Source of the DNA: Marisa cornuarietis
Lineage: Eukaryota; Mollusca; Gastropoda; Architaenioglossa; Ampullariidae
Reading direction: 5' to 3'
Length of the DNA: 64,000 nucleotides
Assembly: GCA_004794655.1 (NCBI GenBank)
Contig: SMMW01000001.1
Coordinates: 16,342,501 to 16,406,500 of the forward strand
Made by a program: the position numbers and the translations under genes. This document shows, in pieces, positions 60,601 through 64,000 of the stretch; position 1 is the stretch's first letter, and each line of letters starts with the position of its first letter. The notes beneath the pieces are model-generated. The model was not told the origin of the DNA. It saw only the letters and a program-made list of their open reading frames with translations, and ran no database searches.

Positions 60601-63449
60601 AAACAAATTTTATTTGAATGAAATTTTTGGAACTTTGCTTTCAGTGACTGAAAATATTTTACCAGAGTATGCAAATTGTGTCAAAATGTTTGTGAAGTAT
60701 ATTGTTAAACCTTGACTGTAGTGTATGAAAAAGATTTAATTCACACTGTATATACTGTGGCACAACCCCCCCCCCACACACACACACACACTCCCCCAGC
60801 CACCCTTCCCTTGTACACTCTGTTTTATTTCTCACTCTCAGTTCTAACTGACATTAGTGACTGTCTTATTCTATTTAGATGAATGAGTTTGGAAAAGAGA
60901 AAAAGGAATACCGTCGATGTAGAGAAAACCTGTTTGTGCATTTACTAAACCAAGGCAAATATAAGGAGGCTTTACCACTCTTCATTGAAATCTGTGAGTT
61001 TTATATGTATAAATGCACCTTTGTTGCTGTCAAAAAACCTTAAAATGGTTTAACTGATATTATTTAATTGTAATTTCCACAAATCTTAAGAAATTAGGCC
61101 TTTGTTTGCTATTTTCTGGATCTTTTGTGTAGAATGTGCTCTTGAGCTGGCCAGGGTAGAAAATGATTTATGCTAGTAAGAACAAGGATGAAATTTGGAA
61201 GTGCAATATTTTGCATGGAAATAAAATTATTGCCCCATGGAACAAAGATCTATAAATCCCTTGCTGGACTATCTAAGAATAAGACACAGTGTTTAGTTAG
61301 ACTGATTGATATATATATATATATATAGAAAGAGATTTTGATTTTTTGCTTGACATCATGAAAACTTTGCTGATTAGAGATATTTTCTCTTACATGTATC
61401 ATGATACCAGTTGACATCCTGAAAAGCAATGGCTGGCTGGACGAATGCCTGGCACGCTTCCACAGGCAGATGGTCGACTACATGATAGAACAAGAAATGT
61501 ATGACAAGGCAGAAGAGGTGACAGTTGCCCTCATGGCAAGTCCGAAAGTCCATCCAGACAATTACATCCAGCTAGACACCATAGACAGACGCAGACTCAA
61601 GAAATGCCAGGAAGTTCCAGTTCGGCCCTACAACCAGACCTTGGATTATGCTTTGGAGAAGTATGCATTAGGGTATACTCTGAGACAGGCAGACAAAAAT
61701 GTTTTGAAGCAAGAAAGTGAAATTAAGAGTAATTTTTTTTTAAAAATAATTATGAAGAAGGATGTAGTAAAGGTATTTATAAATAGCATGACAGAAAAGA
61801 GTTGTCACAAGTAAATGTACACCAGCTGAGGAAAAGGTTTTATTTGTTCTTTCAACTGATGTGGATTTTTAATAAAAATTTGAAAGTCACTACTTTACCC
61901 AATCTGACCTGTTTTCTTATACAACTTGTACACACCTGTTTATTGCTGCTCACAAAAACAAGAAAGCACTCTTCCCACTTCTACTCCTACAGCATGTCAA
62001 GATATCATCTCTCATCAGTCATTAGCACAGTAATCCCAGAAGTCCGCACAGAAGACACAAGCCCTTCACATTTAATAAGGATGATATATGGCTCAATATT
62101 TATTAATTTCTGAGAAGTCTCCTACCTGATCTTCCTCTTCATTCATTAGGCTGTACTTTGAGGTTAGCCTTCAGGATGGATGATACAGTGTCTTCTCCTG
62201 CTCCCATCAAGCTTTCTGAGTTGGGTATTCATTAGGCATGTTGCATCTCTATCTGCATGATAAAGGTCTGAATAAACATGCGAAATTAATTTATTACTTT
62301 CCTGTTAAACATAAATTTTGAATAAAATATCTATAGTCTGAGGATGTAAAGATTTAATTTATGTTCAAAAATGAATGCAAAAGTGTTTTACTGTTCTCCT
62401 CTACCACAGATATGTTGCACATAAAGCTTTCAAGAACCTGGTCCATGCAAAACTGTCGAGTGATATTCTTCCAAAAAGTGACAAGTTGGAAATGCAAAAA
62501 CTGTTCATTCATCTTAGGGACTCAAAGACGTGGGTGGATGTCACCTTAATAAATGAACTGACCGACACAGTGGAGGCAGCAGGAAAGACAGTTATGCTTG
62601 TAGATGGTTTAATAGAAATGGTACAAGCAAACCCTGCTGAAAAGGTAATTAACCTAATGTTAAAGTCTTGTGTTCCCGCTGTGCTGTTGCTATTGGTAAT
62701 TTCACAGAAGTGTCAGTAGGCAATGTGTTAATATTTGTGTGTGTGTATATATATATATATACATGAACATATGCAGATACTTTGTACAAGTAGATACATT
62801 AAACACAGTAGGAAGTTTGGTCACATGACTATTTGATGCCTGATGTCTGACAAAAAAGCTTCAGTGTCTATGGCTGAAGAAATTGCACCAACTTTCAGTG
62901 CTATATGACTGACTAAATATTCTTAATTATACAGTACTACAATAGTAAAACTACATCATTTCTTATAATTATCATTTCTGTGCTGGTTTATTTTGCAGGA
63001 AATTCTTTTAATGCTTCTGCGAGTGTGTGTGAAAATGAATTGTCTAGATAAATTGGTCCCTCTGTTGGATTCTGTGTGTGATGAAAACGCCAGTGCAGTG
63101 ATCAGAAACTTTCTGCAGACTGAATCTAGAGCCCCTGACAGATCATTGGCTGAGGAAGTAAAACTCGTGATACATTTCTATTTGAAATTTAGTTTTATAT
63201 AAAATATATTTATGATATACACACAGACCATGTGTATGCATGTACACACATTTGTGTCTACTTACATACAAGCATGTTTATTTGTATAACATTGATTTAC
63301 TCAATATGGTATAAAGCATTCAACTGTTATAATCATTTTCACCTTGTCATGAATTCTGTGTGGCATTTAATATGTTTAATCTGTTTCAGGCACCAACAGT
63401 TCTTGCAAACCTAAGTAAAGATGAGAAAAATATAGAGAACAAATCTTGA
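44534..63449 (+). CDS. DUF4062-like/NACHT/TPR protein (TTC41 or nephrocystin-3 type)
   Basis: Twenty-six coding exons join with GT-AG boundaries and consistent phase into 1319 codons plus TGA. They are 44534-44794, 45433-45609, 48936-49064, 50057-50095, 50513-50837, 51102-51577, 52048-52209, 52496-52600, 53185-53252, 53486-53570, 53821-53960, 54196-54258, 56030-56078, 57221-57372, 57621-57774, 58040-58135, 58694-58839, 59139-59238, 59374-59523, 59967-60085, 60417-60561, 60879-60993, 61411-61660, 62410-62644, 62999-63157 and 63390-63449. The order is an N-terminal DUF4062-like domain, a NACHT ATPase, a helical region and TPRs. This is a STAND-type signalling or scaffold architecture, and nephrocystin-3 acts at cilia. 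Which paralogue this is, and its role, are undecided. The start ATG precedes FRVFFSSPFKGMEDERE, the expected domain beginning. Confidence 0.9.
44870..44994 (+). repeat. 60-bp tandem duplication in intron 1
   Basis: The segment starting CTTGTTGCTTC and ending ACCTGTATTTT occurs twice head to tail (44870-44929 and 44930-44994). The second copy differs by one substitution and a 5-base insertion (TAGTA). Confidence 0.93.
45632..46003 (+). mobile_element. 5'-truncated LINE 3' end, 22 bp after the exon-2 donor
   Basis: From GGCTACTGCAAAACAATGG to GCGCTATAAAAATCTTCACT and a short ATT-like tail, this is nearly identical to the last 380 bases of the LINE at 22389-24596. It includes the end of its RT frame (QWNSLPFHICHLPTTESFK) and its 3' UTR. 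It lies in the same orientation as the host gene. Confidence 0.94.
46004..46754 (+). other. Intron 2 of the NACHT gene, unassigned part
   Basis: AT-rich intronic DNA. I recognise no exon or repeat. Confidence 0.55.
46755..47190 (+). mobile_element. Decayed CR1/L2-like LINE fragment
   Basis: FLILSCLDHCNSLF in one frame, then SDQVILSLASCDHLTYKLDS and LCLGCFNHCAPDCLSS in others, and GHARTVDYRSMGPCAWN, follow the order RLDYCNSLL, DHVTPLL, YKLSVLCFNFFAG and GHRTFGY of the LINE at 22389. Frames are broken. Confidence 0.65.
47290..47700 (-). mobile_element. LINE 3' fragment (endonuclease-RT family)
   Basis: The minus strand reads DRIWHSPKIRFTTKYKLYKS then LLYGCDTWTLLTETGRRIQP, NKCLRRLLWISYKEHRTNDF, and after a frameshift LLSTVKQRKLVFFGHVTQHE, LSKTVLQGTLEG and QRKNWLTNVKDWTG. 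This is the C-terminal tail of the same LINE type as at 33640-34095. Confidence 0.85.
47701..48080 (-). mobile_element. CR1/L2-like LINE fragment abutting the previous one
   Basis: The minus strand reads KLDYCGSLLIYLPDRLLDKL, then HTTSA, LHWLPGIAFKISEFICVASA. This is a different LINE type (compare RLDYCNSLL and HWLPI at 23870-24020) directly joined to the preceding fragment near 47700. Either one inserted into the other or a rearrangement joined them. Confidence 0.7.
48081..48935 (+). other. End of intron 2 of the NACHT gene
   Basis: No exon or transposon is recognised. The acceptor TCATTTTCAG lies at 48926-48935. Confidence 0.6.
49235..49973 (+). mobile_element. Internally deleted mariner-like element
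   Basis: The ends contain a perfect 20-bp inverted repeat: GGGATGTTCCACTTCCACCC at 49238-49257 and its exact complement at 49952-49971. TA dinucleotides flank both sides. Inside, 49665-49920 encodes VTIREMEMELGIPSTSLHRI, LGFNMKSACWVPRLLTDQQK and ITTVDKCWFYNLDPETKAQS. These are the second helix-turn-helix, the WVPHLLT-like linker and the first catalytic Asp block of a mariner transposase. The remaining DDD/D catalytic residues are deleted. At about 740 bp it is far below the usual 1.3 kb. It sits in intron 3 of the NACHT gene. Confidence 0.92.
50057..50095 (+). other. 39-bp microexon (exon 4 of the NACHT gene)
   Basis: TTCCAG, then 39 coding bases for NVVVHMDYSNPLE, then GTAATT. It keeps phase 0 on both sides. 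The sequence leads straight into GARLMFESIKIHLE of exon 5. Confidence 0.82.
50513..52600 (+). other. NACHT ATPase domain (exons 5-8)
   Basis: The Walker A motif GPAGCGKS is at residues 271-278 (50717-50740). A Walker B-like segment VVLAFDGLHCL ends exon 6 (about 450-460), with the DG pair typical of NACHT. Exon 7 has LYWLPEKLPDGVTCVVTTNE and LRVPPLTE, and exon 8 has CGKELSDAQ and NPLFLKILLAE. Between the two Walker motifs is a Ser- and Lys-rich stretch of about 90 residues (51180-51470) not expected in a compact NTPase fold. Confidence 0.85.
52981..53184 (+). other. NACHT-gene intronic DNA before exon 9
   Basis: AT-rich intron with no recognised element. The acceptor TGTTTTCAG ends at 53184. 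Confidence 0.6.
54259..56029 (+). other. Intron 12 of the NACHT gene with an unassigned GC-richer island
   Basis: About 54900-55660 is markedly richer in G and C than the surrounding intron and contains an imperfect direct repeat spaced about 88 bp. GAGTCCCTGGCGGA and CTGTCTCTGTGTCACTC (55238 onward) recur as GAGTCCCAGGCGGA and GCGTCTCTGTGTCACTC (55326 onward). I find no long frame or known domain. It is probably an unclassified transposable element. Confidence 0.55.
56196..56500 (-). mobile_element. LINE/SINE 3' end with (ATT)n tail
   Basis: On the minus strand the sequence ends AAGCGCGGTGAGCCTGG ... GCGCTATAAAAGCTCACATT followed by (ATT)n. This is the same tail design as at 24555, 45975 and 21245. 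The upstream extent is uncertain. Confidence 0.68.
57221..62644 (+). other. Helical and TPR region (exons 14-24)
   Basis: Exons 18-21 encode tetratricopeptide-like pairs: NGLGVVCMNIKQFDQAIRHF, CYTNLGLVYMYKNNLDKALE, LLTNMGIIYRRKHDLVKAEE and AYMNLGTVEMHRSNYNKGED. Exon 22 adds NLFVHLLNQGKYKEALPLF and exon 23 YMIEQEMYDKAEEVT. They show the small-residue and aromatic spacing of TPRs, about residues 880-1120. Exons 14-17 are helical without a clear repeat. Confidence 0.82.
62740..62764. repeat. (GT)n(AT)n microsatellite
   Basis: A short GT run passes into AT repeats within intron 24 of the NACHT gene. Confidence 0.85.
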
Positions 63450-63499
63450 GAGGAAAACAAAGGGCTACAAGAATTAGAAGAAGAAATTATCTACCCAGT

Positions 63500-63700
63500 G
63501 ACATTACACTAGAATTTACACTGTTGGGCCTTCTTGATAATCAACATCACTTTCTTTTCCCAGCTGAGGTCATTTGAGATAGTGGATCTCAGAAACCTGA
63601 AATGATCGACCTGCTCAATGACTTCACTGTTGAGAGGCTCAAGTGAAGGGACCTCTTTTCCTGCGGAAGTCAACTATCGTCTTGTTTTTAGCACGGACCT
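63500..63700 (-). mobile_element. Non-LTR retrotransposon RT fragment, antisense
   Basis: The minus strand reads KTIVDFRRK and, after a one-base shift, EVPSLEPLNSEVIEQVDHFR, then FLRSTISNDLSWEKKVMLII and KKAQQCKF. This is the segment after the catalytic box of a LINE reverse transcriptase. It begins about 50 bp after the NACHT stop codon and may be part of that gene's 3' UTR. Confidence 0.85.
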
Positions 63701-63811
63701 TCATTCACTGGATAAGTGTCTCTCATTCATTGCCTCTTTGCTCTATCATAGGAGTGACCAATCGTAACAAACCCTAACAACGAAGGGCTTTCGTTTCCGT
63801 TTTCTGTCAAA

Positions 63812-63847
63812 ATGGCAGATCTTCCTAACGTAGAAGAAATTTTAGAA
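63812..63847 (+). CDS. First coding exon of a new gene, cut by the window end
   Basis: AAAATGG starts a 12-codon frame, MADLPNVEEILE, closed by a consensus donor GTGAGT at 63848. A CCAAT-type box (GACCAATCG) lies at about 63756-63764 and a pyrimidine-rich leader follows, which suits a promoter. The next exon is outside the window. I do not recognise the protein from 12 residues. Confidence 0.6.
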
Positions 63848-64000
63848 GTGAGTAATTAAGCCTTTCTGTCATCAGAACCTTGTTAAAGAAGATTGATTGC
63901 AAAATAAACAGTATTTTCTGTAAAATGTAGTCTGTTTGCTTATAGAAAACGCATTAAAATTTTTCGACAAGGTTATAAAATAAAAACATCGTCACAACAG

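Overview
The window is a piece of an animal (eukaryotic) genome: long introns with GT-AG boundaries, many microsatellites, a tRNA-derived SINE, several non-LTR retrotransposon fragments and a mariner relic. The gene set (a DEG/ENaC channel, selenoprotein N, a DUF4062-NACHT-TPR protein) and the repeat types fit an invertebrate such as a mollusc. The lineage is inference; no marker here fixes the species.

Layout. 1-16.2 kb has no convincing gene: microsatellites, decayed LINE copies, a SINE nested in a LINE with a clean target-site duplication, and a small inverted-repeat element. 16.3-32.3 kb, plus strand: a DEG/ENaC sodium-channel gene in five recognised coding exons (690 codons plus stop). 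Its 8.5-kb first intron contains a reverse-strand LINE split by a younger forward LINE with an open 3' RT reading frame. 33.0-34.1 kb: a dead LINE copy. 36.8-44.0 kb, minus strand: a complete selenoprotein N gene. Eight coding exons join in phase into 572 codons plus stop, with an in-frame UGA in an SCUG motif, a short hairpin right after that UGA, and a form-2-like SECIS element about 455 nt beyond the stop codon. 44.5-63.4 kb, plus strand: a 26-exon gene for a 1319-residue DUF4062-like/NACHT/TPR protein (TTC41 or nephrocystin-3 type). It is divergent from selenoprotein N across a roughly 580-bp shared upstream region. Its introns carry LINE fragments, a deleted mariner and unknown repeats. 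63.8 kb: the first coding exon of another plus-strand gene that runs off the window.

The three genes show no obvious shared pathway. The main results are the three exon-resolved gene models, the full selenocysteine recoding apparatus (Sec codon, downstream hairpin, SECIS) read from raw DNA, the nested transposon events whose empty sites can be located to the base, a LINE tail that fuses in frame to exon 2 of the NACHT gene if its intron is retained, and tandem arrays that have copied an exon end and its splice donor into the following introns of the channel gene. I found no clearly new multi-gene system.
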